Shown here: positions 6,910-14,431 of the stretch, in pieces
Layout of the letters: every line of letters starts with the position of its first letter
Position numbering within the stretch: the first letter of the stretch is position 1
Origin: an uncultured Prevotellaceae bacterium
GTDB taxonomy: Bacteria; Bacteroidota; Bacteroidia; Bacteroidales; Bacteroidaceae
Length of the DNA stretch: 16,350 nucleotides
Reading direction: 5' to 3'
Assembly: GCA_946644025.1 (NCBI GenBank)
Contig: CAMPCG010000028.1
Location: 1 to 16,350, forward strand
Translations under genes and position numbers: made by a program
Notes under the pieces: generated by a model
The model's database searches: none
Told to the model about the DNA's origin: nothing
What the model saw: only the letters and a program-made list of their open reading frames with translations

Positions 6910-8271
6910 TTACACTATCTGCTCCAGCTCGGCCACGTTCTTGGCGATGATGTCGTCGCTGAGGGCGTAGTTCTGTAGGTCGCCGTTCACGTACTGGTCA
7001 TAGCTGGGCATGTCGATGAGTCCGTGGCCGGAGAGGTTGAAGAGTATGACCTTCTCCTCGCCCGTCACCTTGCACTTCTGTGCCTCGCGTATGGTGGCGG
7101 CGATGGCGTGGCAGCTCTCGGGTGCCGGGATGATGCCCTCGGTGCGGGCGAAGAGCATACCGGCGTCGAAACTCTCCAGCTGGGGAATGTCCACACCGTG
7201 CATGTAGCCGTCCTTGATGAGCTGCGAGACAATCATGCCGGCACCGTGGTAGCGCAGTCCGCCGGCGTGTATGTTGGCGGGCTTGAACTGGTGTCCGAGG
7301 GTGAACATGGGCAGCAAGGGCGTGTAGCCGGCCTCGTCGCCGAAGTCGTACTGGAACTTTCCGCGCGTCAGCTTCGGGCAGCTCTCGGGCTCGGCAGCGA
7401 TGAACTCGGTGTTCTTACCCTCGAGAATCTTGTGGCGCATGAAGGGGAAGGCGATGCCGCCGAAGTTCGAGCCGCCTCCGAAGCAGGCAATGACCGTGTC
7501 GGGATATTCGCCCGCCATCTCCATCTGCTTCTCGGCCTCCAGTCCGATGATGGTCTGGTGGAGCGCCACGTGGTTGAGCACCGAGCCCAGCGTGTACTTA
7601 CAGTTGGGCGTGGTCGTGGCCAGCTCTACGGCCTCGCTGATGGCCGTTCCCAGCGAACCGGGGTGGGTGGGGTCGACGGTGATGATGTCCTTGCCGGCGC
7701 GGGTCGACATCGAGGGCGAGCCGGTGACGGCAGCGCCGAAGGTGCGCATGGCTATCGAGCGGTAGGGCTTCTGCTGCATGGTAATCTTCACCTGATAGAC
7801 GGCGCAGTCCAGGCCGTAGAGCTTGGCGGCATAGCTCAGGGCCATGCCCCACTGTCCGGCTCCCGTCTCGGTGGTCACGTTGGTCGTGCCCTCCTGCTTG
7901 GCGTAGTAGCACTGCGGCAGGGCGCTGTTTATCTTGTGCGAGCCCAGCGGGTTCGTCGACTCGTTCTTGAAGTAGATATGTGCGGGGGTGCCCAGTGCCT
8001 CTTCCAGGGCGTAGGCGCGGACGAGGGGCGTAGAACGGTAGTACTTATACTTGTCGAGCACCTCCTCGGGTATGTCAATCCAGCGGTGCTCGGTGTCCAG
8101 CTCCTGCACGCAGCACTCGCGGGGGAAGATGTGTGCCAGGTCGTCGACGCCCAGCGGCTGCTTCGTGGCCGGATGGAGGGGCGGCAGCGGCTTGTTGGGC
8201 ATGTCGGCCTGGATGTTGTACCACTGTGTTGGAATCTCACTCTCCTGAAGGATGAATTTCTTTTGTTTCAT
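6910..8271 (-). CDS. trpB: TrpB2-type tryptophan synthase beta chain (PLP-dependent)
   Basis: This 453-residue protein belongs to the long TrpB2 (TrpB-like) subfamily of PLP fold-type II enzymes. Visible landmarks are the PLP-binding lysine K113 in GSHKINSA, the catalytic glutamate E135 in ETGAGQWG, the phosphate-binding loop GGGSNFGG at 265-272, and 'EPESCPKLTRGKF' further on. TrpB2 has an N-terminal extension compared with classic TrpB, and it is present here. The enzyme condenses indole with L-serine (or O-phosphoserine in some relatives) to form tryptophan. No trpA or other trp gene lies in the window, which suits the indole-salvage role often proposed for TrpB2. It lies 99 bp after the ABC exporter on the same strand with no clear promoter in the gap, so the two may be co-transcribed. 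No attenuator-like leader is seen. Confidence 0.92.
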   Translation of the reverse strand: MKQKKFILQESEIPTQWYNIQADMPNKPLPPLHPATKQPLGVDDLAHIFPRECCVQELDTEHRWIDIPEEVLDKYKYYRSTPLVRAYALEEALGTPAHIYFKNESTNPLGSHKINSALPQCYYAKQEGTTNVTTETGAGQWGMALSYAAKLYGLDCAVYQVKITMQQKPYRSIAMRTFGAAVTGSPSMSTRAGKDIITVDPTHPGSLGTAISEAVELATTTPNCKYTLGSVLNHVALHQTIIGLEAEKQMEMAGEYPDTVIACFGGGSNFGGIAFPFMRHKILEGKNTEFIAAEPESCPKLTRGKFQYDFGDEAGYTPLLPMFTLGHQFKPANIHAGGLRYHGAGMIVSQLIKDGYMHGVDIPQLESFDAGMLFARTEGIIPAPESCHAIAATIREAQKCKVTGEEKVILFNLSGHGLIDMPSYDQYVNGDLQNYALSDDIIAKNVAELEQIV

Positions 8272-8370
8272 ACTTGTTGATTGTTTTTGTTTAGATTAAT
8301 AATTTAGTTATTGCGTTGGCCAAATGACTGTACCCTCGGCTGACGCCTCGGGAATGGTGGCATAGGGTGT

Positions 8371-10236
8371 CTACTGCTGCATGTCGTGCAGGTGCTTGTA
8401 ATAGCCGTCGCGCTGCAGCAGCTCGTCGTGCGTGCCCCTCTCCACGATGCGGCCTTCGTGGAGCACGCAAATCTCGTCGGCGTTCTTGATGGTCGACAGC
8501 CGGTGGGCGATGGCTATGGTGGTGCGGGTCTTCATCAGCCGTTCCAGTGCCTGCTGCACCAGCCGCTCGCTCTCGGTGTCGAGGGCCGAGGTGGCCTCGT
8601 CGAGGATGAGGATGGGCGGGTTCTTCAGGATGGCACGGGCAATGGAGACGCGCTGCCGCTGACCGCCGGAGAGGCGTCCGCCGCGGTCGCCGATGTTGGT
8701 GTCGAAGCCGTGCTCCGACTGCATGATGAAGTCGTAGGCATTGGCAATACGGGCAGCAGTGGCAATATCAGCCTCAGAAGCCCCATCCCCGGCCCCTCCC
8801 GCGGGGATGGGGCTTCCCTTAGTTGGGCTTCCGAAGGCGATGTTATTGCGGAACGTGTCGTTGAAGAGGATGGCCTCCTGGTTCACGTTGCCTATGAGGC
8901 TGCGCAGGTCGTGAACGCGCAGGTCCTTCACGTTTATGCCGTCTATGAGCACCTCGCCCTCCTGCACGTCGTAGTAGCGCGGTATAAGGTCAACGAGCGT
9001 AGACTTGCCGCTGCCACTCTGGCCCACCAGGGCGACGGTCTTGCCCTTGGGTATGACGAGGTTGATGTCCTTGAGCACCCACTGTTCACCGTATCGGAAC
9101 GACACGTGGCGGAACTCTATCTGATGCTCGAAGGCGGAGAGGCGGCGGGGCTGCTCCGGGTCCTTGATGTTGTTCTCGGCCTTCAATATCTTGTCGATGC
9201 GCTCCATCGAGGCCAGGCCCTTGGGTATGCTGTAGCCGGCCTTGGAGAAGTCCTTCAGCGGGTTGATGATGGAGTAGAGCATCACCATGTAATAGATGAA
9301 GATGGGTCCCGAGAGGGTGTGGCTGTTGAGCACGAGCACGCCGCCGAACCACAGCACGATGACAATCATGATGGTGCCCAGGAATTCCGACATGGGGTGA
9401 GCCAGCACCTGGCGTGTGAGCACCCGCATGAGGTTCTGGCGGTAGGCCGTGTTCACCTGGTCGAAGCGGCGGTTCATCGTCTCCTCGGCACAGAAGGCCT
9501 TGATGATGCGCAGTCCGCCGAGCGTCTCCTCCACCTGGCTCATCGTGTCGCTCCACAGGCTCTGCGCCTTGATGGAGTCCTGCTTCAGCTTGCGGCCCAC
9601 CCAGCCCATAAACCATCCCATGAGGGGCACGATGACGAGGGTGAAGAGCGTCAGCTGCCACGAGATGAAGAGCAGGGCGGCAAAGTAGCTGATGATGAGG
9701 ATGGGGTTCTTGAACATCATCTCCAGACTGGCCATGATGGAGTGTTCCACCTCGTCCACGTCGCCGCTCATGCGGGCAATGATGTCGCCCTTGCGCTCCT
9801 CGCTGAAGAACCCCATGGGCAGCGACGTCACCTTGCGGTAGAGCTGGTTGCGCATGTCGCGCACCACACCCGTTCGGATGGGCAGTATGCTGACGGCGGC
9901 CAGGTAGTAGACACCGGTCTTGACAAAGGTGGTGGCGGCCAGGAACAGGCCGATGAGCAGCAGCGTCGTCGTCTGGCCCCAGCGGGCTATGAGGCCGTTC
10001 ACGTAGTAGTTCATGTTGTTCATCAGCACCTCCTGCACGTTGCTCCAGTCCCAGGCCATGACGCTCGTGGCTGCTGCCGCGTCGCCTGTCTGGAAGAGAA
10101 TCTGCAGGATGGGGATGAGGGCTGCGAAGGAGAAGATGTTGAGCACGGCCGACAAGATGTTGAACACGATAGAGAGCACCACGTACCGCTTATAGGGCGG
10201 CAGGAAACGCTGTAGTACTTTCAGGAATTCTTTCAT
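8371..10236 (-). CDS. MsbA-type ABC exporter (fused membrane and ATPase domains)
   Basis: This 621-residue half-transporter acts as a homodimer in the inner membrane. The membrane domain covers about residues 15-330 with several hydrophobic helices. The ATPase domain covers about 372-610: Walker A G405-QSGSGK-S412, Q-loop 'NQEAILFND', signature LSGGQ at 522-526, Walker B ILILDE with E547, and H-loop His578 (AIAHRLS). The family exports lipid A-core, lipids, peptides or drugs; in Bacteroidales this form is usually annotated as an MsbA-like lipid flippase, but the substrate cannot be read from the sequence. Residues 473-485 (KGSPIPAGGAGDG) are an insertion between the Q-loop and signature, encoded by a palindromic repeat. 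Without it the segment IAFG...SPT-ASEADIATAARIANAYDFI has the spacing usual for the family. Confidence 0.93.
   Translation of the reverse strand: MKEFLKVLQRFLPPYKRYVVLSIVFNILSAVLNIFSFAALIPILQILFQTGDAAAATSVMAWDWSNVQEVLMNNMNYYVNGLIARWGQTTTLLLIGLFLAATTFVKTGVYYLAAVSILPIRTGVVRDMRNQLYRKVTSLPMGFFSEERKGDIIARMSGDVDEVEHSIMASLEMMFKNPILIISYFAALLFISWQLTLFTLVIVPLMGWFMGWVGRKLKQDSIKAQSLWSDTMSQVEETLGGLRIIKAFCAEETMNRRFDQVNTAYRQNLMRVLTRQVLAHPMSEFLGTIMIVIVLWFGGVLVLNSHTLSGPIFIYYMVMLYSIINPLKDFSKAGYSIPKGLASMERIDKILKAENNIKDPEQPRRLSAFEHQIEFRHVSFRYGEQWVLKDINLVIPKGKTVALVGQSGSGKSTLVDLIPRYYDVQEGEVLIDGINVKDLRVHDLRSLIGNVNQEAILFNDTFRNNIAFGSPTKGSPIPAGGAGDGASEADIATAARIANAYDFIMQSEHGFDTNIGDRGGRLSGGQRQRVSIARAILKNPPILILDEATSALDTESERLVQQALERLMKTRTTIAIAHRLSTIKNADEICVLHEGRIVERGTHDELLQRDGYYKHLHDMQQ
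8777..8820. repeat. Palindromic repeat element inserted in frame in the ABC exporter gene
   Basis: GAAGCCCCATCCCC (8777-8790) and its exact reverse complement (8803-8816) flank the 12-nt C-rich loop GGCCCCTCCCGC. The part that adds residues is 39 bp (8782-8820), a multiple of three with no stop codon in the gene's frame. It falls between Q-loop and signature, at a surface-exposed turn in ABC ATPases. The C/G-rich palindromic form is that of dispersed repeats in this bacterial group (from memory, not checked). Confidence 0.75.
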
Positions 10237-10258
10237 TGTCGGCCTCGATTTTTCGCCA

Positions 10259-10290
10259 CAAAGGTACTCACTCTTTCCCTAACGGCCAAG
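10259..10290 (-). promoter_or_regulatory. Promoter of the ABC exporter-trpB2 unit
   Basis: The minus-strand -7 element is TACCTTTG (10266-10259), an exact consensus match. The -33 element CTTG (10290-10287) sits exactly 20 bp upstream. The leader before ATG 10236 would be only about 15-20 nt. It is identical in its -7 octamer to the hydrolase-operon and AT-rich-cluster promoters. Confidence 0.75.
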
Positions 10291-10327
10291 CATTTCACAT
10301 TTTTTTGCCTACTATTTCCCCTCTGGC

Positions 10328-10358
10328 TTGGCTGTTTCGGGAAAACTTGCTAACTTTG
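10328..10358 (+). promoter_or_regulatory. Promoter of the GH2 gene
   Basis: The -7 element is TAACTTTG (10351-10358). TTG at 10328-10330 lies 20 bp upstream as a partial -33. Transcription would begin near 10362, giving a leader of about 20 nt. It is divergent from the ABC exporter promoter within the same 144-bp gap. I see no hexose-responsive operator. Confidence 0.7.
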
Positions 10359-10380
10359 CCGCAAAATATTTCTACTGACT

Positions 10381-13302
10381 ATGAACACCATCCACACCGC
10401 CGCCCATCTTTCAGCCAGCCTGCGCCGCCTGGCTCTATCATTTATCATTTGTCATTTATCACTTAGCCCCGCAGGGGCGCAGGAGACCGAGCGGCTCTAC
10501 CTCAGCGGCACGGGCTGCGACGACATGGTGGAGTGGGACTTCCGCTGCACCGGCGGCCGCCGCGCCGGCGAGCAGACCCGTATTGGCGTACCCTCGTGCT
10601 GGGAGCTACAGGGCTTCGGCACCTACCAGTACGGTATGCGCTTCTACGGCAAGGCCACGCCCGAGGGCATCGCCGACGAGCGCGGCTTTTACAAGACCGA
10701 GTTCACGCTGCCCCGGGAGTGGGCGGGCCGCCAGATAGAGCTGGTCTTCGAGGGTGTCTTCACCGATGCCAACGTCACCATCAACGGCCGCAAGGCCGGC
10801 GCGGGACTTTATCAGGGCGGCTTTACGCGGCATACCATCGACGTCTCCGACCGCGTATTCTTCGGGCCGGAGAAGAAGAACCGCCTGGAGGTGGAGGTCG
10901 CCAAGGAGAGCGCCAACACGCAGGTGAACCTGGCCGAGCGGCGCGCCGACTACTGGAACTTCGGCGGCATCTGGCGCCCCGTGTTCATCGTGGCCAAGCC
11001 TACGCACAACATTCGCCGCGTAGCCATCGACGCCCGTGCCGACGGCCGCTTCATGGCCGACGTGTTCCTCTCGCGGGCGCTGCCCGACTGTTCGGTAAGC
11101 GTCTGTATTACAGACGCAAACGGAACAAAGGTGGCCACCAGCCCTGCCGCCAACATAGCCAGCGACCACACCCGCCTCGACCTCAACGTGAAGAGCCCCA
11201 GACTGTGGAACGCCGAGCAGCCCAACCTCTACACCGCCGTCTTCACCCTCAGGGACCCGCAGGGCCGCACCATGCACACCGAGCGCCAGCGCTTCGGCTT
11301 CCGCACCATAGAATATCGTCACACCTACAACGGCGACAGCGACGACGGCGTCTTCATCAACGGCCACAAGGTCATCTTCAAGGGCGTGAACCGCCACTCC
11401 TTCCGCCCCGAGACGGGCCGCACGCTGTCGAAGGCGAAGAACATAGAGGACGTGATGCTCATCAAGTCGATGAACATGAACGCCGTACGCCTCTCCCACT
11501 ACCCCGCCGACCCGGAGTTCCTCGATGCCTGCGACTCACTGGGCCTCTACGTGGAGTGCGAGCTGCCCGGATGGCACCAGGCCCACGCCACCATCACGGG
11601 CACGCTGATTGCCGAGGAGATGGTAACACGCGACGTCAACCACCCCAGCATCATCTTCTGGAGCAACGGCAACGAGGGGGGCTTCAACTACGACCTGGAG
11701 CCCGTGTTCCAGCGGCTCGACCCTCAGCAGCGCGTGGTGCTCTACCCCTGGGCCAACCGCAACGGCTTCGAGACACGCCACTACCGCTCGTGGGGCGAGA
11801 CGGCCGACTACATGCGGTGCAAGGAAATATTCATGCCCACCGAGTTCCTGCACGGACTCTACGACGGCGGCCACGGGGCGGGACTGAGCGACTACTGGCG
11901 GCTGATGATGTCCAACCCCCGCTGCGCCGGCGGGTTCCTCTGGGACCTCATGGACCAAGCCGTACTCCGCACTGACTTGTCGGACTACGGTACATCGACT
12001 TCAGACCATAGACTTCAGATTTTGGATCCCATGGGCAACTTCGGCTCCGACGGCATCGTGGGACCCCACGGAGAGCGTGAAGGCTCCTACTATACTATTA
12101 AAGAGGTGTGGAGCCCCATCCAAATCGACGTCGGAGAGCAGCTCACCGTCAAGAACGCCTACGACTTCACCAACCTGAAGGACTGTAAGTTCGCCTATCA
12201 GTACCTCGACATGCCCGCCTACGGCGAGTCGGAGGAGAGGGTCGTGGGCAAGGGCATCCTGCCATCGCCCGACGTGGCACCGGGCCAGACGCTTCACGTA
12301 GAAATGCCGAAAGGCAGCGGAGAGGTGTTTCAGCTCACCGCCACCGACCCCCACGGACAGGAAGTGATGACGTGGAGACTGCCGTCTCACTCATCAGCCA
12401 ACACCCATCAGCCAACACCCCTTACCACCCCTACCGCGCCCATCGTCGCCGAGACCGGCGACACGCTCACCGTAACGGCGGCTACAATCACCTACACGTT
12501 CTCGAAAAAAGACGGCCGCCTCAAGAGTGTCGCGCCGCACAAAGGACTAACAGCCGGCGGCAGCACCATTTCCCATTTACTCAGCGGTCCCCGATTCGTG
12601 GCCGCCAAGCGCGCCGACCGCTCGCAGGACGGCTTCTACAACCACGACGACAAGGAGGCTTTCCAGAAGAAGACACAGTACACCGAGTATGCCGACCAGG
12701 GAGCATTCAGCAGGTTCACCTTCAAGGACGGCGTCTTGACAGCCCAGTATCTTCACGGCAGTTTGGAGGAAGTGCAGTGGCGCTTCGGTAGCGACGGCAG
12801 CGTCAGTCTCACGGCGTCGAGCAACTTCAACGGCGTGGTCGACCTCATGGGCATCTGCTTCGACTACCCCGAAGACTTGGTGAAGTCGAAGCGCTGGGTG
12901 GGCCGCGGCCCCTACCGCGTGTGGCAGAACCGCATGGAGGGCCCGCAGCAGGGCTATTGGCAGACGGACTATAACGACCCCATACCCGGCGAGTCGTGGC
13001 TCTACCCGGAGTTCAAGGGCTACTTCGCCGGCGTCGAGTGGATGCAACTGCAGACCAGCAAGGGCAACATAGGCATCGTGCTCTCCCACTCGCTCCGTCA
13101 GCCCCTCTACGTGGGTGTCTACACCCCCCGCGACGGCCGCGACCACCTGCTCTACGACCTGCCACAGACGGGCCTCTCGCTACTCAGCATCATCCCTGCC
13201 GTGCGCAACAAGGTGAACACTACCGACCTGAACGGCCCCTCGGCACAGCCCCACTTCGTCAGCGGCAGACACGTCTACTCCGCCAAACTCTTCTTCGAGT
13301 AA
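10381..13302 (+). CDS. Secreted GH2 glycoside hydrolase, beta-galactosidase-like
   Basis: This 973-residue exoenzyme hydrolyses terminal beta-linked sugars, most likely galactosides, released from glycans in the periplasm or at the surface. A signal peptide covers about 1-34 (ending AGAQ). The usual GH2 order follows: sugar-binding domain ('WELQGFGTYQYG', 'FEGVFTDANVTING', 'YWNFGGIWRP'), Ig-like domain, then a TIM barrel ('VIFKGVNRHSF', 'AVRLSHYPADPEFLDACD'). The acid/base is E432 in SNGNEGG and the nucleophile E488 in MPTEFLHG. A C-terminal beta-galactosidase small-chain-like domain lies at about 690-973 ('RWVGRGPYRVWQNR'). Three tracts of 7-bp-periodic repeats lie within the coding sequence: in the signal peptide, at residues about 539-549, and in the linker at about 671-685. 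Exact specificity (galactosidase, glucuronidase or other) is uncertain. It is a monocistronic gene with no susC/susD in the window. Confidence 0.92.
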   Translation: MNTIHTAAHLSASLRRLALSFIICHLSLSPAGAQETERLYLSGTGCDDMVEWDFRCTGGRRAGEQTRIGVPSCWELQGFGTYQYGMRFYGKATPEGIADERGFYKTEFTLPREWAGRQIELVFEGVFTDANVTINGRKAGAGLYQGGFTRHTIDVSDRVFFGPEKKNRLEVEVAKESANTQVNLAERRADYWNFGGIWRPVFIVAKPTHNIRRVAIDARADGRFMADVFLSRALPDCSVSVCITDANGTKVATSPAANIASDHTRLDLNVKSPRLWNAEQPNLYTAVFTLRDPQGRTMHTERQRFGFRTIEYRHTYNGDSDDGVFINGHKVIFKGVNRHSFRPETGRTLSKAKNIEDVMLIKSMNMNAVRLSHYPADPEFLDACDSLGLYVECELPGWHQAHATITGTLIAEEMVTRDVNHPSIIFWSNGNEGGFNYDLEPVFQRLDPQQRVVLYPWANRNGFETRHYRSWGETADYMRCKEIFMPTEFLHGLYDGGHGAGLSDYWRLMMSNPRCAGGFLWDLMDQAVLRTDLSDYGTSTSDHRLQILDPMGNFGSDGIVGPHGEREGSYYTIKEVWSPIQIDVGEQLTVKNAYDFTNLKDCKFAYQYLDMPAYGESEERVVGKGILPSPDVAPGQTLHVEMPKGSGEVFQLTATDPHGQEVMTWRLPSHSSANTHQPTPLTTPTAPIVAETGDTLTVTAATITYTFSKKDGRLKSVAPHKGLTAGGSTISHLLSGPRFVAAKRADRSQDGFYNHDDKEAFQKKTQYTEYADQGAFSRFTFKDGVLTAQYLHGSLEEVQWRFGSDGSVSLTASSNFNGVVDLMGICFDYPEDLVKSKRWVGRGPYRVWQNRMEGPQQGYWQTDYNDPIPGESWLYPEFKGYFAGVEWMQLQTSKGNIGIVLSHSLRQPLYVGVYTPRDGRDHLLYDLPQTGLSLLSIIPAVRNKVNTTDLNGPSAQPHFVSGRHVYSAKLFFE
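10437..10464 (+). repeat. Heptanucleotide repeat in the GH2 signal-peptide codons
   Basis: Four 7-mers read ATCATTT, ATCATTT, GTCATTT, ATCACTT. They encode part of the signal-peptide core (SFIICHLSL). Seven is not a multiple of three, so gain or loss of one unit would shift the frame of the whole enzyme. Confidence 0.75.
11997..12024 (+). repeat. Heptanucleotide-periodic tract inside the GH2 catalytic region
   Basis: Consecutive 7-mers read GACTTCA, GACCATA, GACTTCA, GATTTTG, so a 14-bp unit is repeated with GA at each seventh base. It encodes TSDHRLQIL in a loop between 'QAVLRTDLSD' and 'GNFGSDGIVGPHGE', a place where the family normally has a short loop. It looks like a small in-frame insertion. 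Confidence 0.65.
12392..12419 (+). repeat. Two 14-bp tandem units (7-bp periodic) in the GH2 interdomain linker
   Basis: CATCAGCCAACACC occurs twice in tandem (12392-12405 and 12406-12419) and is followed by further C/A-rich sequence. It encodes the low-complexity linker SSANTHQPTPLTTPTAP before the C-terminal domain. Its reverse complement shares GGTGTTGG with the array at 582-616. Confidence 0.75.
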
Positions 13303-13404
13303 CACCATGACCGCCCGTAGGTTTTCTTCCTTTGGACAAAAATTATAATAATTATAATAACTTCTGTCCTTAATCAGACCATCGGTTTTCTGTTTCTTCC
13401 ACCT

Positions 13405-13512
13405 GTAGGGAAGCTCGCTTGTCTTTTTCCGCCTTGACCGACTCCGTAGGGAATCTCGCTTGTCTAATTCCGCACATACGGATATCGGAATTTGACAAGC
13501 AATATTCCCTAC
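13405..13512. repeat. 27-bp repeat in three copies, two direct and one inverted
   Basis: Copies lie at 13405-13431, 13446-13472 and, inverted, 13486-13512. The shared core begins GTAGGGAA, continues CGCTTGTC and ends TTCCG. Copies 1 and 2, and copies 2 and 3, match at about 24 of 27 positions. Copies 2 and 3 face each other across 13 bp and would form a long hairpin or cruciform, with mismatches only in the middle of the arms. A regulatory site, a transposon end or an RNA structure are all possible. Confidence 0.8.
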
Positions 13513-13614
13513 ACCCGACGGTAACGGCGGAATTGGAACACGGGCGGTGTGATGCCGGAATGTAAAGAAAAGCGACAGAGAAAAGCAGTCCTCAAAACGC
13601 AACCATTGAGACCC

Positions 13615-13650
13615 AAAACCTGCACGAAACGCCATGTTCGTGCAGGTTTT
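13615..13650. terminator. Strong bidirectional hairpin terminator
   Basis: AAAACCTGCACGAA (13615-13628) and TTCGTGCAGGTTTT (13637-13650) are perfect 14-bp arms with an 8-nt loop. The plus-strand side ends in TTTTCTCGTT. It lies 313 nt beyond the GH2 stop with no nearer terminator seen, so it probably ends the GH2 transcript, or an unrecognised RNA from 13303-13614. Confidence 0.7.
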
Positions 13651-13865
13651 CTCGTTGCGCAAACCGCACAAAATGTGCAGAAATCTTGGAAATGCCCGCC
13701 GTTTTAACATCTTTTCGCACCTAAAAAGAGGAAAAGCCAGTTTTTTCCAAATACCCGGAAACGGCACCCACATTCACCTCCAAACCGTATAAAAATGCAC
13801 ATATAGACCAACCTTCAGCACATCAACGTATATCTATACGCACCATCTCCCCTATCCGTCCGCCG

Positions 13866-13953
13866 ACTTTGAGCCGTCCAAACCCATACTTTGAGCCGTC
13901 CAAACCCAGACTTTGAGCCGTCCAAACCCGGACTTTGAGCCGTCCAAACCCCA
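13866..13953. repeat. Four tandem 22-bp repeats
   Basis: The 20-base unit ACTTTGAGCCGTCCAAACCC starts at 13866, 13888, 13910 and 13932. It is identical in all four, and the two spacer bases vary (AT, AG, GG). A 22-bp period is about two helical turns, so the copies face the same side of the DNA. Spacers are far too short for CRISPR. Confidence 0.92.
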
Positions 13954-14158
13954 AAAGGGGCCGTCATACCCCTTCCCGACGCCTACCCCTCCAAAACTCG
14001 GCTATTTCCAACCGACATCAACGCCGGTCGGAAAAATCCGCAAAATACCGCCTCTTCAGCCACCACTTTGTAAACATTTTTCATTCCACGACATTCCTTG
14101 GAACTGAACAGAATAACTGATGACCTTATGTTATTAAAGCTTAAATATAAGGCAGATT

Positions 14159-14190
14159 TTTGCATCGTTAAACTTCTTTTACTACCTTTG
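14159..14190 (+). promoter_or_regulatory. Consensus promoter of the AT-rich secreted-protein cluster
   Basis: TTTG (14159-14162), a 20-bp spacer, then TACCTTTG (14183-14190) give a full match to the Bacteroidetes consensus. Transcription should begin about 14193-14197, more than 275 nt ahead of the first start codon. Confidence 0.85.
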
Positions 14191-14192
14191 TA

Positions 14193-14421
14193 GGGTCAAA
14201 GTACTCTACTGAGTAACGGAGACAGGGCGTTTAGCAAGTTGCCTCTCGTTGGAATCTGGACAATTCACGGCTGAGGGTAATTAGCAAGAACGCCCACGCA
14301 TATGATATATTATACCATTAAGGATTATTATATCATTGTGGCGTGGGCTTTTGCTTATTATTCAGCCAAGGCAGTCCAGAGCCACAATGAGGTAATAAGT
14401 TAAGAGTCTCCACGCCTTTTT
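14193..14421 (+). ncRNA. Structured leader RNA with attenuator-like alternative stems (or stand-alone small RNA)
   Basis: Four segments can pair in alternative ways: 1 GGGCGTT (14225-14231), 2 AACGCCCACGC (14289-14299), 3 GTGGCGTGGGC (14338-14348), 4 CCACGCC (14410-14416). Pairing 1:2 encloses two copies of TTAGCAAG (14231-14238, 14281-14288) facing each other and an inner arm TTGCCTC/GAGGGTAA with a GAAT/ATTC hairpin. Pairing 2:3 extends into ATGATATA/TATATCAT and is followed by TTTTGCTT. Pairing 3:4 is followed by TTTTTATTA, as in a terminator. 1:2 excludes 2:3, and 2:3 excludes 3:4. A small hairpin TACTC/GAGTA begins the RNA. I do not recognise a known riboswitch class. If the 2:3 stem is itself the terminator, the product would be an RNA of about 155 nt, in the size range of 6S-like RNAs. 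Confidence 0.55.
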
Positions 14422-14431
14422 ATTATCAACC

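Larger units (their letters stand above)
13303..14158. other. Long non-coding region between the GH2 gene and the AT-rich gene cluster
   Basis: No convincing gene is seen. A minus-strand open frame at 13180-13773 overlaps the GH2 3' end, lacks a domain I recognise and reads through the hairpins, so I treat it as spurious. The region holds an AT-rich tract (ATTATAATA twice, near 13341-13358), the three-copy 27-bp repeat, the hairpin at 13615-13650, a 6-bp palindrome CGTATA/TATACG at 13827-13840, and the 22-bp tandem array at 13866-13953. No consensus promoter is visible before 14159. Confidence 0.7.

Noticed and set aside
13180..13773. Minus-strand open frame of 197 codons between the GH2 gene and the repeats
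   Set aside because: It overlaps the GH2 3' end and reads through a perfect terminator hairpin and the 27-bp repeats. There is no promoter, domain or signal peptide. Similar 'hypothetical proteins' may be annotated elsewhere because the region is repetitive.
13866..14120. Possible CRISPR array or small genes in the 22-bp repeats
   Set aside because: Spacers are two bases, with no cas genes nearby. The open frames there are just translated repeats.
14193..14355. Identification of the leader as a named 6S-Flavo RNA or known riboswitch
   Set aside because: The size and terminator fit, but I cannot match consensus bases from memory. It is kept as an unassigned structured RNA.
14362..14374. CAGCCAAGGCAG resembles the conserved tip of bacterial signal-recognition-particle RNA
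   Set aside because: The paired upstream half (GGUCAGGUCCGGAAGGAAG type) is absent, so only the short string matches.
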